Counted from the first letter of the stretch, positions 17,135 to 26,530 are shown. The stretch is 64,000 bases of DNA from Streptomyces leeuwenhoekii (GCF_001013905.1 NZ_LN831790.1:2928001-2992000); one strand, 5' to 3'. The notes: a model not told the origin generated them from the sequence alone. Made by a program: numbers and translations.

Positions 17135-18414
17135 GACGGATCATCCTCGACCTGTTCGCCGGCCCCGGCGGCTGGAGCCACGCCCTGACCCTCTTGGGGG
17201 CCCGTGACATCGGCCTGGAGTGGGACGCCTGGGCCTGCAAAACCCGGGCCCGCGCGGGCCAGTTGACCATCCAGACGGACGTCGCCCGCTATCCGGCATG
17301 GATCTTCTCCGGCCGCGTCCTCGGGCTGATCGCCTCTCCTCCCTGTCAGGCGTGGTCGATGGCCGGCAAGCGCCTCGGCCTGGTCGACCAGCCGCTCGTC
17401 CACCAGGCCGTGGCCGACCTCGCCGCCGGCCGTGACACCCGCGAGCGGTTGCTCGCCGTGTGCGCCGACCCGCGCTCCCTGCTGGCCGCCGAGCCCATGC
17501 GCTACCTGCACGCCCTCAACCAGACCGGCGAGCCGGAGTGGGTCGCCATGGAGGAGGTCCCCGACGTGCTGCCGCTGTGGAAGCAGTACGCCGTGATCCT
17601 GCGGGGCTGGGGTTTCTCGGTGTGGACCGGGATCCTGAACGCGGCCGACTTCGGTGTGCCGCAGACCAGGCGGCGGGCGATCCTGCTCGCCTCCCGGGTC
17701 CGTACCGCACAGCCTCCCGCGCCGACGCACGCCCGCGTCGCAGAGCCGGAAAGCCTGTTCGGGCCGGGCCGCAAGCAGTGGGTGTCGATGGCCGAGGCCC
17801 TGGGCTGGGGCCGGACCGACGGCCCGGTGCCGACCGTGTGCGCCGGCGGCGGGCCGGGAGGCGGCCCCGAGCCCTTCCCCTCCGGCTCCCGAAAGACACT
17901 GTCCGACGCCCGCGACCGCGGCACCTGGACCCCGCGGCCGGACGGCCTCGTCCTGCGTTCCCGCCGGGAAGGAACCGGGTGGGCCGCCCGGCGCGGCGAC
18001 AACCGGACCGCCGGCTCCCCAGCGCCCACGTTCACCGCGGAGGCGCACCGCTGGTCCTGGTCCCTGCGCAGCAACAACCAGGCCAACGCCACCGTGCGAC
18101 GGGCAGACGAGCCGGCCGGGACGCTGTTCTTCGGGCACCGCGCGAACGAATGCACCTGGGTCGCCGAACCCATCGCCCCCAGCCCGCCGGACGCCTCCGA
18201 AGGGCAGTCCTCGGCGTTGCCTGAGCCGATCCGCATCACCGCCGGTGAGGCGGGCATCCTGCAGTCCTTCCCGGCCGACTACCCCTGGCAGGGCAACAAG
18301 GGCCAGCAGTTCTCCCAGATCGGCAACGCCGTCCCGCCCCGGCTGGCCGCCCACCTCCTGGCTCCGCACCTGAAGGTTCCCTTCAGCCCCGACGACTTCG
18401 CCCTGGCCGCTTGA
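17131..18414 (+). CDS. DNA (cytosine-5) methyltransferase
   Basis: 427 residues from GTG 17,131. Ordered C5-MTase motifs: I (LDLFAGPGGWSHAL), IV (ASPPCQAWS with catalytic Cys), VI-like (MEEVPDV instead of ENV), VIII (QTRRRAILLAS) and X (QIGNAVPPRLAAHLL). It transfers methyl from SAM to C5 of cytosine in a specific DNA sequence. The target domain lies between VIII and IX and the specificity is unknown. There is no adjacent restriction endonuclease, so it fits a solitary, anti-restriction methylase of a mobile element. It is translationally linked to the split PP-loop gene and to the next gene. Confidence 0.9.
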   Translation: MRRIILDLFAGPGGWSHALTLLGARDIGLEWDAWACKTRARAGQLTIQTDVARYPAWIFSGRVLGLIASPPCQAWSMAGKRLGLVDQPLVHQAVADLAAGRDTRERLLAVCADPRSLLAAEPMRYLHALNQTGEPEWVAMEEVPDVLPLWKQYAVILRGWGFSVWTGILNAADFGVPQTRRRAILLASRVRTAQPPAPTHARVAEPESLFGPGRKQWVSMAEALGWGRTDGPVPTVCAGGGPGGGPEPFPSGSRKTLSDARDRGTWTPRPDGLVLRSRREGTGWAARRGDNRTAGSPAPTFTAEAHRWSWSLRSNNQANATVRRADEPAGTLFFGHRANECTWVAEPIAPSPPDASEGQSSALPEPIRITAGEAGILQSFPADYPWQGNKGQQFSQIGNAVPPRLAAHLLAPHLKVPFSPDDFALAA

Positions 18415-19595
18415 TGCCCCACGCCCCGCACCCCGACGAGGACAGTCTCCTCACCGTCACGCCGTGGCCGCCGGTGTACTACGCCGAGCAGGCCCTGCTC
18501 GGCGCTCTGCTGTCCGATCCGCAGCGCCTGGCGGAAGTGTCCGGGATCGGCCCGGAGGCGTTCTCCACCGCCGCGCACGCCGCGGTGTTCGCCGCGATCC
18601 GTAGCCTGCCCGCGCCCGGTCCTGCCGAGGCCGGCGATCACGCCGCCGCGCTGGCCGCGCTGCGCACCAAGACCGCCCCTGCCCCGGTCGAGCGCACCGA
18701 GCACATCGCCTGGCTCGACAGGGTGCTCGCCGCCGCCCGGGAGCGGGCGCGCGGTCTGACCACGGCCCACCTGCACGGATTCATCAGTGCCTGCCCCGAT
18801 CCCCGGCACGCTCCTGCCTACGCGCGGATCGTCGAGGCCGAACACGCCCGGCGCCGCCTGCACACGGCCGCCCGGCACCTGATGCACACGGCACGGGACA
18901 CCTCCCTCCCCCACCCCGTGCCGAGCGCCCTGGCGGCGGCCGACGCCCTCGCGTCCGTCGTGGACGACGTCGCCGCGGCCTGCCCTCCGCACTCCGGGTC
19001 CCTGCCCCGCACCCCCGCACCGCCACCGGCGCCCCCGCACGACGGCGAAGAGGCCGCCCAGGAGGAACGGCTGCTGCTCGCCACGGCGACCGCGCGCCCG
19101 GCCGACATCGAGAAGATGCGCTGGCTGACCGCCCAGGACTTCACCCGTCCCCTGCACGCCGGGCTCTGGCAGTGCCTGACCGCGCTGGTGCGCCGACACG
19201 CGCCCGTCGATCCCGTGACCGTTCTGTGGCAGGCCCAGCAGCGCGGCGTCCTGAGCAGAACCGACGACCCGAAAGAGCTGCTGGGCTTCCTCGCCGAGCC
19301 GGACGTGTCCGCACCCTGCCTGGGCGAGCGGATCCTGCACCGGGCCGTCCTCACCACCGCCCACCACACCGGCCGCCGCATCGAGGCGTTCACCGACGAT
19401 CCGGCCAACACCCCCCACCAGCTCATCGTCGGCAGCCGCCGCGCCCTCGCCGACCTGACCGCCCTGCGCACCCGCTGGTACCAGGCCACCACACCCCAAC
19501 CAGCCGCCCGGTCCGCGCGCCGCACCGCCAACGCGGCACCCCGCGCCTGCCCCCAGCCCACAACGTCCCCGCCCTTCAGCCGCATCACACGCTGA
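18414..19595 (+). CDS. Protein with two DnaB-helicase N-terminal-like domains, no ATPase
   Basis: 393 residues; the ATG overlaps the methylase stop by 1 bp. The first domain (YYAEQALLGALLSDPQRLAE, FSTAAHAAVFAAIRSL) and the second (EERLLLATATARPADIE, FTRPLHAGLWQCLTALV) both resemble the helical DnaB N-terminal domain. No Walker A/B follows. Such proteins occur in Streptomyces plasmids; a role in contacting primase or helicase during element replication is plausible but unproven. The tail QLIVGSRRALADLTALRTRW is echoed in a relic at 21,401. Confidence 0.65.
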   Translation: MPHAPHPDEDSLLTVTPWPPVYYAEQALLGALLSDPQRLAEVSGIGPEAFSTAAHAAVFAAIRSLPAPGPAEAGDHAAALAALRTKTAPAPVERTEHIAWLDRVLAAARERARGLTTAHLHGFISACPDPRHAPAYARIVEAEHARRRLHTAARHLMHTARDTSLPHPVPSALAAADALASVVDDVAAACPPHSGSLPRTPAPPPAPPHDGEEAAQEERLLLATATARPADIEKMRWLTAQDFTRPLHAGLWQCLTALVRRHAPVDPVTVLWQAQQRGVLSRTDDPKELLGFLAEPDVSAPCLGERILHRAVLTTAHHTGRRIEAFTDDPANTPHQLIVGSRRALADLTALRTRWYQATTPQPAARSARRTANAAPRACPQPTTSPPFSRITR

Positions 19596-19657
19596 CCAAG
19601 TCCTTGCCGGCGGCCGGACCCGACCGGCCAGGCCGCCGGCAGAAAGAGCCCCGCCTC

Positions 19658-21031
19658 GTGAACACCCCTTTCATCAACGCCCACGTCCGCCTGGACACTC
19701 ACCCCACCCACCCCAGCGCCGTGACCGCCACCGTCACCGGCCCCCACCCTCACGTCGCCCTCTTCGCTCTTGAGGCCGATGGCTGGGAAGCCGTCGCCGC
19801 AGACACCCTCGTCCTGGCCCGCATCGACCGCGAGGAGCCGTACTGGGCCAACCAGGCAGCCCAGCAGCTCGAAGCCGCCGGGATCACGACGGAGATCAGC
19901 AGCGGGCTCCGCAAGGCCATCGACGAGGAATGGACCTGGCCCAACTACCCCATGCCCTGGTGCACCCGCGCCGAAATCCGGGACGTGTCCAACCAGGCCC
20001 AAAAGATCTACGACGACATTCGGGTCGGACACCTCCTCATCCACGCCCACGCCCACGACGGTCACACCACCGTCGCCGTCGGCACCTACGTCGATGCCGG
20101 CAAAAGCGTCTACCTCCACGGCGAGAACCACCTCCGGCAGATCGCCGACACCTTCGACTCCCCCGCGCAGGCCCTCACCGCCTTCGAACGCCTCCACGGC
20201 GACAGCATGCGCCCCGGTCCCGCTCCCCTGACCGAAGCCGAACGCCAGGCCGCCCAGGCCCGCATCTCACTCCGCACGCCGGACACCGCCCTGGAAACGC
20301 CGACGCCCCAGCCGGAGCCCTCTCCACAAGGGGAGGTCGTACCGGCCTACGCCGCCGACCCCGGCGACCACGACGCCATCTTCGAGGAATTCCTCGCCGC
20401 ACACGACGACTGGGAGAAGTGGCGCACCTGGTCCGACGACACCACCCACGCCATCCACGAATCCCAGACCCTGCGCATCGAACACCTCCACGAGGCAGAC
20501 CCCCAGGCGACCTCCTGGACCGTCGCCGCGTACGAGACACCCGTCTCCGAGCGCATGTGGCACCTCACCGCGACCGGCGCCACCCCCGCCCCCATCCTCA
20601 AGGCCCTGCTCACCGTCCTTGTCTCAGACGACGCCCTGGAATCCGATGGTGACCTGATCCGCGAGAAGACTGTCACCGAGATAACCCGCCCCCTCGCCGA
20701 CGTCGGCTGGCAGCACACCAATCAGGGAAGCTACCTGCACTGGAAGCCCCAGGAGGGAGACGTCAGGCTCACCCTCGATGCCCAGAGCCCCAGCAACACC
20801 TTGGCCACCTGGAGAATCTGGGCAGGACAGGATGTTCATCGCCCCGAGTGGACCGTCAGCGCATCCAGTTACACGCCTGCTGCTGTGCTTTCCCACCTTG
20901 CCGGTGAACTGGCTTACGGGATCGGGCTCAGCCAACGTCCAGCGCAGCACAGAGCGCGCCCTCGTTCAAGCGTCAGGGGTGCCGTCATGCCGCCGCTCCT
21001 TGCCAAGCCTTCCACGCGGCGAACCCGGTAG
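19658..21031 (+). CDS. DUF317-domain protein (457 aa)
   Basis: GTG 19,658 start. The C-terminal half has two DUF317-like segments: MWHLTATGATPAPILKALL and VGWQHTNQGSYLHWKP followed by WTVSASSYTPAAVLSHLAGE. DUF317 is found almost only in Streptomyces and its mobile elements; its function is unknown. The N-terminal half (VALFALEADGWEAVAADTL, THAIHESQTLRIEHLHEA) is not recognised. The last ~30 residues are Arg/Pro-rich and may be read-through. It is the last intact gene of the run that starts with the PP-loop gene. Confidence 0.65.
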   Translation: MNTPFINAHVRLDTHPTHPSAVTATVTGPHPHVALFALEADGWEAVAADTLVLARIDREEPYWANQAAQQLEAAGITTEISSGLRKAIDEEWTWPNYPMPWCTRAEIRDVSNQAQKIYDDIRVGHLLIHAHAHDGHTTVAVGTYVDAGKSVYLHGENHLRQIADTFDSPAQALTAFERLHGDSMRPGPAPLTEAERQAAQARISLRTPDTALETPTPQPEPSPQGEVVPAYAADPGDHDAIFEEFLAAHDDWEKWRTWSDDTTHAIHESQTLRIEHLHEADPQATSWTVAAYETPVSERMWHLTATGATPAPILKALLTVLVSDDALESDGDLIREKTVTEITRPLADVGWQHTNQGSYLHWKPQEGDVRLTLDAQSPSNTLATWRIWAGQDVHRPEWTVSASSYTPAAVLSHLAGELAYGIGLSQRPAQHRARPRSSVRGAVMPPLLAKPSTRRTR

Positions 21032-21715
21032 CCCTGCGGTTTGTGCCCAGGAGCTCAGCCGGAAAACCGTTCGCAGATCAGCCCACCGGGGGCTCCTGGG
21101 CCTGCGTGCCTCGCGCCTGGCACGCCGGCGGCCTCAAAACCGCTCCGGCCGCACCCGGCTGGACGTGATGGTGCAGTACGGCTACCGGTGGTTCAACCAG
21201 GTCGATGCCCTCGCCTCCACCCTCTCTGGCCGACCGGACCTGAGCGAAGCCGAGCGGCAACTCCTCGGCGCCCGCGAGGGTTGCAGAAGCCAACCCCCTC
21301 ACCGACTGGTGACAGCATCTGACCGCGGTCCCGGCTCGTTGACGGGAAGCCTGCATGCCCGACGCGTCGAGGCCCTCCCGGGCGACCGACCACGACATTT
21401 CAGTTCGTCGTCAGCAGCCGCCGAGCGCTCGCCGACCTGACCACGGTGCGCGCCCGCTGGCACCATGCCACGTCACCGCCACCACTGGCCAGGACCGCTC
21501 TCTCCAGGCTGACTATCTCGCCCCGGGCCGACGCGTCGAGGTCCACGTCCTCGTCCTCCGCACGCCTCGCCCACTGACTGAGCCCGCCCGCGACGCAAGG
21601 CCCACAGTCCGACCACCGGCAGAAGTGACCGAGTTCGGAGACGGCAAGCGCAGCGTGCTCGGGCCTACTTCCCCGGCGGTCGGCCTGAAACCATCTGTGC
21701 ACACGAAAGAGCGCC
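21032..21715. other. Degenerate stretch with gene relics
   Basis: No intact gene is convincing. A protein-like fragment (VQYGYRWFNQVDALAST, then RPDLSEAERQLLG) lies near 21,172-21,270, and a DnaB-N-like relic begins at 21,401. The area looks like decayed mobile-element coding sequence. Confidence 0.4.
21401..21577 (+). pseudogene. Relic of a DnaB-N-like gene 3' end
   Basis: QFVVSSRRALADLTTVRARW here closely resembles QLIVGSRRALADLTALRTRW at the end of the protein at 18,414-19,595. No upstream part is present. It is a degraded partial duplicate, about 1.9 kb from its homologue. Confidence 0.6.
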
Positions 21716-22033
21716 TCAGGACTGGTTGGGCGCCTGCGCTCGATCCGGTAGTTGTTGAGCGCCGGTGGCGGGTCGTTTTCGGCGCTCGCATTCGTCATCC
21801 CATACCCGGAGCATGACAAGAGGATCGGCGCCGCATGCCCGGGCGTAGAGGTCGGTGAGGCGACGGCTGGGAAAACACTTCCCCGTCAGGACGCCGATCA
21901 GGTGGTTCGGAGTACTACCGGTTCTCCGGGCCAGGAAACTCAATGACAGACGGGACTGCTGCCGGATTGATTCCATGACCAGGCCGATGTGGGTGGGTGC
22001 CCCCGAAGTGCGGGGGACTTCTGGCTGGGACAC
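21716..22033 (-). CDS. XRE-type helix-turn-helix protein (105 aa)
   Basis: GTG 22,033 with CGGAGCG seven bases upstream. Residues ~17-60 (GLVMESIRQQSRLSLSFLA, TGSTPNHLIGVLTGKCFPS) form an XRE-like HTH; the tail DPLVMLRVWDDECERR is helical. Small single-domain XRE proteins usually repress a neighbouring gene or the element's own transfer functions. Target unknown. Confidence 0.55.
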   Translation of the reverse strand: MSQPEVPRTSGAPTHIGLVMESIRQQSRLSLSFLARRTGSTPNHLIGVLTGKCFPSRRLTDLYARACGADPLVMLRVWDDECERRKRPATGAQQLPDRAQAPNQS

Positions 22034-22116
22034 GGGACGCTCCGCGGTTTAGGAACGGGCGGTGCTGGCCGGATGCGCGGGGCGCTGCCGGGAGGGCGGC
22101 GCCCCGCAGAGGGTGA

Positions 22117-22350
22117 CTACAGGTGGTGGGCGGTCTGATGGGAGGCCAGGTGGAGACCCAGGAGGTGAAGAGTCAGCAGAAGCAGCAGGTCACAGTCGGC
22201 CTGGCCCAGGAGGAGGGCATGTCCGGCCGGTGTGGTCAGGGTCTCCGCGCATCGGGCGAGGCAGGCAAGGCACGGGCGCGGCAGGCGTCGCGTGCGGCGT
22301 GCGGGTGGCTGCGGAGGTTTGCGGCGGTGGTGCCAGGGGGAGGTCGCCAT
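22117..22350 (-). CDS. Small hypothetical protein (77 aa)
   Basis: ATG 22,350 is preceded by GAAGGAG with an ideal 8-base spacing, which decides the start. The N-terminus is Arg/Pro-rich (ATSPWHHRRKPPQPPARR), followed by a Cys-containing segment and a Leu/His-rich C-terminus. No known family. Confidence 0.5.
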   Translation of the reverse strand: MATSPWHHRRKPPQPPARRTRRLPRPCLACLARCAETLTTPAGHALLLGQADCDLLLLLTLHLLGLHLASHQTAHHL

Positions 22351-22878
22351 GGCGATTTCTCCTTCAGGGAGTCGTGGGCGCAGGGCCCCGGCAGCGGCGC
22401 CAACCACAACTGCCGGGGTCCTGCCGCTTGACCACGGTGGCCGAGCGCGACCGACGGTAAGCAGAACGTGGCCCTCGCGGCGGACGGGTCGTTCTCCGAC
22501 CGTGCAGCGCTACACGGCTTCGCTCATATGCCGGCTGCAATATCGAGTCCGCGATGTTCGAATGTGATGCTCATGGCCTGCTCCCTGCTGGCGCCGCCTT
22601 CTTCCTGATGAAATCACCGCTACCGCATAGACGGCGTGCGGATGGGAGGGCGATTGTTCGACTGCTGCGGCATGCGTCGGAGTACCGCCACGGTGGCCGT
22701 ACTGTGCGATGAACGCCTCTGAAGGGCTGACGCATTTGCATGCCAGCTAGGGGTCAGATTTCGACAAAGTTGCCCCAAGTGCGCATACAGCACGCCAGGC
22801 ATGGCCATCCTCCAGTTGGTAGGCCGGATGCAATTGCATTCGAGCAACGGGGAGTTCGTTCACCGCGGAGGTACACCG
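22351..22878. other. No gene seen; upstream region of the DUF397 gene
   Basis: About 530 bp between divergent genes. I see no supported ORF, RNA or strong repeat here. Promoters for both flanking genes should lie within it, but none matches a consensus well enough to call. Confidence 0.4.
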
Positions 22879-23094
22879 GTGAAGCAGCAGACGCAGACGA
22901 TCGCGGACGAGCCAGTGCTGTCGTGGCGCAAAAGTTCGCACAGCAACCCCCAGGGGGCATGTGTGGAGGTGGCGGAACCCGACAGCGGTCAGATGCTGTT
23001 CCGCGACTCGAAAGTGTGCAGCGGCCCAGTCATGGCCGTACGCCGCCAAGCAGCGGCACTGTTCATCGCAGCCGTGGCACGCGGTGGTGTCTGA
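22879..23094 (+). CDS. DUF397 small protein (71 aa)
   Basis: GTG 22,879 with GGAGG eight bases upstream. Diagnostic DUF397 features: SWRKSSHSNPQGACVEVAE, then FRDSKVCSGPVMAVRRQAA and a C-terminal FIAAVARGGV. In Streptomyces, DUF397 proteins are partners of XRE-DUF5753 regulators (WhiJ/AbaA-type loci) that influence development and antibiotic production, apparently through protein-protein contact. Here the partner gene is at 24,210-25,136, with a methyltransferase between. Confidence 0.85.
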   Translation: MKQQTQTIADEPVLSWRKSSHSNPQGACVEVAEPDSGQMLFRDSKVCSGPVMAVRRQAAALFIAAVARGGV

Positions 23095-23348
23095 CCGACG
23101 GACACGCAGCGGTGCCGGTGACGTATGCACATGCGACGCAGGTGCCGGCCAGCGAAGCACGGCTGGAACGGTACTGCGCCTGGTTACCGCGTCCGCTGCT
23201 CCTGCCGACGCCTCCCGCGCCGCACCGGTGTCTCCAACGGCCGCACTGGACAGATGGCGGGGGCGGCCAGTAGGCATGAGGTCGGTGCAAATGCATCGCT
23301 CCCCACCCGGGTGGCGGAAATGGACTTCAACGTAAGGAGATGACAGTT

Positions 23349-24182
23349 GTGGGGGAGCGGCAGGAACCGGCGCAGGAGCCCAGTGTCGAGGCAGCGTTAG
23401 GGCAGGACAGAGCGCACAGCGCGCGCATGTATGACTACTACCTCGGTGGCAAGACCAATTACGCCGTGGACCGGGAGGCCGCTGAGGCAGTGATGCGAGT
23501 CTTCCCCGCCATCGAAGTGGTCGCCCGAGTCAATCGGGCCTACATGCACCGCGCCGTACGCTACCTGGCCCATGAAGACGTCCGGCAGTTCATTGACATC
23601 GGCACCGGGATCCCCACCGCCCCCAACCTCCACGAGGTGGTGCAGAGCATCGCGCCTGACGCGAGGGTCATCTACGTCGACAACGATCCGATCGTCCTCG
23701 TGTACGCCGACGAACTCCTCGACGGCACCCCGGAGGGAATCACCTGCTACGTGGAGGGTGACGTAACTCAGCCCGAGAAGGTGCTGGAAGCCGTGGAAGC
23801 CGCCAAGTGCATAGATTTCGGCCAGCCGGTGGCCCTGAGCATGCACGCGCTGCTGCACTTCGTACCGGACGACAGAGACGCTTACGGGATCGTCAGCCGG
23901 CTGGTAGACCGCCTGCCGTCGGGCTCGTATCTGAGTCTGTCGCACTGTACCGGCGATTTTGAACCGGAAGCCTGGGCAGCCATCGTCGACACCTACGAGC
24001 AGCGCGGTACCCCCGCTCAGGTACGCACCAAAGCCGAGGTGCGGCGTTTCTTCGACCAACTGGAACTGGTCGATCCCGGGCTTGTCGTGGCCCACCGCTG
24101 GCGCCCCGAACCGGCGAGCGGCCCCAGTCTGGTCACTGATGCCCAGGTCTCTCTTTACGCGGGTGTGGCACGCAAGCCGTGA
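23349..24182 (+). CDS. SAV_2177-family SAM-dependent methyltransferase (DUF574)
   Basis: GTG 23,349 lies 9 bases after AAGGAG (23334-23339); the ATG at 23,340 directly abuts that site and is less likely. 277 residues with family hallmarks SARMYDYYLGGKTNYAVDR, RYLAHEDVRQFIDIGTGIPT (motif I) and VIYVDNDPIVLVYADELL. The methyl acceptor is unknown. Codon 17 is a TTA (23397-23399), so translation should need the bldA tRNA and be tied to development. It sits between DUF397 and XRE-DUF5753 genes, a recurrent Streptomyces association. Confidence 0.85.
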   Translation: MGERQEPAQEPSVEAALGQDRAHSARMYDYYLGGKTNYAVDREAAEAVMRVFPAIEVVARVNRAYMHRAVRYLAHEDVRQFIDIGTGIPTAPNLHEVVQSIAPDARVIYVDNDPIVLVYADELLDGTPEGITCYVEGDVTQPEKVLEAVEAAKCIDFGQPVALSMHALLHFVPDDRDAYGIVSRLVDRLPSGSYLSLSHCTGDFEPEAWAAIVDTYEQRGTPAQVRTKAEVRRFFDQLELVDPGLVVAHRWRPEPASGPSLVTDAQVSLYAGVARKP

Positions 24183-24209
24183 CCGTGCCGGCCACACCTG
24201 TCGCTGTGG

Positions 24210-25136
24210 TCAGCGACCGGTCCTCTTCAGGAGGTCCCGCAGACGCTGGACCGACCGCTGGGGCGACAGCGACGCTTCACGCAAGCGGTCGAAGGCCCTG
24301 GCGCGGTCGTCGACCTGGGCCTCGTCCTGAAATACCAGCCCTCCGTCGAAGACCTCCTGATAGGCAATGGTCGGCAGGATTCGCGCAGAGAAGTCCCAGA
24401 TGGTGATCGAACCGATGTGCACGGGCACGTTGTACCGGCCCTGTTCAGCTATTCGAATTAGATAGCGAGGACTGTCCGCGAGTTCGAGCAGATGCTCGAG
24501 CTGCTGGCGCATGATCCGCGGTGTGCCGTACCCGCGCATCAAAGCCCCCTCATCCACGACGCAGATCAGCTTCTTTTCGGCTCGCTGAAACCGCATCTGC
24601 CGCTCCATACGGAAGGTGACCAGTGCCTCACGCTGCCGGGCGTCCCCTCCCCCGCTGGCGATGAGCGCGCGGGCATACTCCTCAGTCTGCAACAGACCCG
24701 GCAGATGCTGCGGCTCATAGGAACGGATGCGCTGCGCCATGTCCTCGAAGCTCACCACTGCCTGCAGATGCCTCTGGGTCACGCCCGCCCACGGCTGCCA
24801 CCACGGCATTTGATTCGCCTGCTTGGCCAGCTCCCTCAACTGGCTCTGTTCCTCGGGATCAGTCACCAGATAAATGGCGAAGAAGCGAGCCAGGTCCTCC
24901 TCTTTGAACTGATGTTGGCCCGACTCGATTCGACTTACCTTCGAAGTCGACCGGCCCAGCAACCGTGCAACTTCCTCCTGCTTCATGCCGAGCTGCTCCC
25001 GGCGCACTCGCAGGGCGTCACCCACCACCATCCGCTGCGCGGACGGTACAGGCTCATCCCTGAGGTAGCGCACGCGGCGACTCGACTTCGCGCCTCCACC
25101 GCCAGGCGCATCTGCCCCTGCCAGTTCCTGCCCCAC
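24210..25136 (-). CDS. XRE-family regulator with DUF5753 (Scr1/WhiJ type)
   Basis: GTG 25,136 behind GAGGAGAGGCC; 308 residues. The HTH at ~40-85 (ALRVRREQLGMKQEEVARLL, TSKVSRIESGQHQF) is followed by the DUF5753 domain: MPWWQPWAGVTQRHLQAVV, EPQHLPGLLQTEEYARALI, PRYLIRIAEQGRYNVPVHIG. WhiJ-like proteins repress developmental genes and act with a DUF397 partner, here at 22,879. Convergent with the methyltransferase gene, 27 bp apart. Confidence 0.85.
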   Translation of the reverse strand: MGQELAGADAPGGGGAKSSRRVRYLRDEPVPSAQRMVVGDALRVRREQLGMKQEEVARLLGRSTSKVSRIESGQHQFKEEDLARFFAIYLVTDPEEQSQLRELAKQANQMPWWQPWAGVTQRHLQAVVSFEDMAQRIRSYEPQHLPGLLQTEEYARALIASGGGDARQREALVTFRMERQMRFQRAEKKLICVVDEGALMRGYGTPRIMRQQLEHLLELADSPRYLIRIAEQGRYNVPVHIGSITIWDFSARILPTIAYQEVFDGGLVFQDEAQVDDRARAFDRLREASLSPQRSVQRLRDLLKRTGR

Positions 25137-25424
25137 GGCCTCTCCTCGTTCTTCGTCAACCGACGGTGAGCATGTTGACGCTCATCGTGCACCACGACAC
25201 TCCCGTAGACGGCGGAATCGGAAATATCTTCCGCTCTTGGCCAACTGATCGACCGGATTCCGTCTTGCGGCCTGAAGCGCAGGCATGCATGAGCTGAAGC
25301 ACCAGCCGTCGCGGGCCGGGAGCCGACGCAGTCCGTGACGACTTCCGCAGTCCCGTCGTCGAGCAACTGCTGGCATTCAGGTGGCGCTCTGGTCGTCGAT
25401 TAGACGGCCAGAGCGATCAACCAC

Positions 25425-26315
25425 TCACCCCGCCGCGTAGCTCGCACGGAACAGGTCCTGCGCTCGCTCCAGATCGCGCGGGGTGCGTAGCTGCACCTCC
25501 AGGTCGCCCGTGCCGTGGTGACCGAGTCCCGTCACGTCGCGGGTAAAACCGGGTACAAGGTCGACCTCCTTCGGGTCGGCCTTGAGGTATACGAGGAGCT
25601 TGGTCTTCTGCGGCGGGCAGACGCAGGCGAAGTTCCGCAGACGCTGGTACGCCCGGTACATCTTGCGCTGCACGCGGTTCACGCCGTCCCCCAGTCCGAG
25701 GAGCGTCTCATCCAGGGCCTGGGCCAGCTCGTCCAGCGCCGCGCTCTGGCCACCGTCCACCGCCGGTGCGGTCGGCTGCCTTCGGACCCGTCGCACGGCT
25801 GGCGGCCCGCCGCTGACCGAGGCCACGGCCTCAAGGCCGAGCAGGTCCCTGCCGAAGAGTCGGTAGCGGACCAGGTCGATGCTGCGCCGGTGCTCGCGCA
25901 CGGCGTGCACGTCGTAGCGGGTGAAGTCCCCGGCGATACAGATCAGCCTCGGGTTGCTCCACAGCACCTGGGCCGCGGCCGGGCCCCCGAGCCGGTCGCG
26001 GACCAGGTGCTCGAACTCCGCCCGGTGGTCCACGAGCCAGCTCAGGTAGAACAGCCCCTGGTTAATGACGCCGGCGTCGAGACCGCGCTTGTACTCCACA
26101 ACGACGGGGGATCCGTTCTCGTCCAGGCCAAGCGAGTCAATCCGGCCTCCGTGGACCGGCCCGGTGCTGTACTCGCGCGCCAGGAACCGAACGCCCAGCA
26201 GCATCTCCATGCCCGCCTCGACAAGGCCCTGCACATGCGCCTCGGCCACGGCAAGACGCGGCGCGACCTCGGTCACGCCGCCTTCTGTGCTGTAGAGCCT
26301 CAGGTTCGCCCCCAC
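25425..26315 (-). CDS. PD-(D/E)XK nuclease-like protein with DUF5655
   Basis: Start taken at GTG 26,315 because homologous-looking sequence begins at NLRLYSTEGGVTEVAPRLA; the frame is open further upstream. It contains HGGRIDSLGLDENGSPVVVE followed by YKR (a D...E-x-K nuclease signature, as in NucS/DUF91 proteins), VINQGLFYLSWLVDHRAEF, and a C-terminal DUF5655-like region (KTKLLVYLKADPKEVDLV, GTGDLEVQLRT). Probably a DNA-acting nuclease or nucleic-acid-binding protein. It is the last gene before the attachment site, a position often used for defence cargo. Confidence 0.7.
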   Translation of the reverse strand: MGANLRLYSTEGGVTEVAPRLAVAEAHVQGLVEAGMEMLLGVRFLAREYSTGPVHGGRIDSLGLDENGSPVVVEYKRGLDAGVINQGLFYLSWLVDHRAEFEHLVRDRLGGPAAAQVLWSNPRLICIAGDFTRYDVHAVREHRRSIDLVRYRLFGRDLLGLEAVASVSGGPPAVRRVRRQPTAPAVDGGQSAALDELAQALDETLLGLGDGVNRVQRKMYRAYQRLRNFACVCPPQKTKLLVYLKADPKEVDLVPGFTRDVTGLGHHGTGDLEVQLRTPRDLERAQDLFRASYAAG

Positions 26316-26530
26316 CCCTCGTGCACCCGCTGTGACCACGAGAGAACACTCAGATTGGTCAAAGTTATTCCCAGGGAGGGCCGAGTCCAGGCCCGGGACA
26401 ACACGAGACATCGCGATTGCGGCAAACAGGGCATAGAGGCACATTTCCAAATCGCGGGACATACGCGGGATCACGTATCCGACAGACCGTCAGTCACCTC
26501 TCTGACCAGGGAAAACGTCTAGGAACCATC

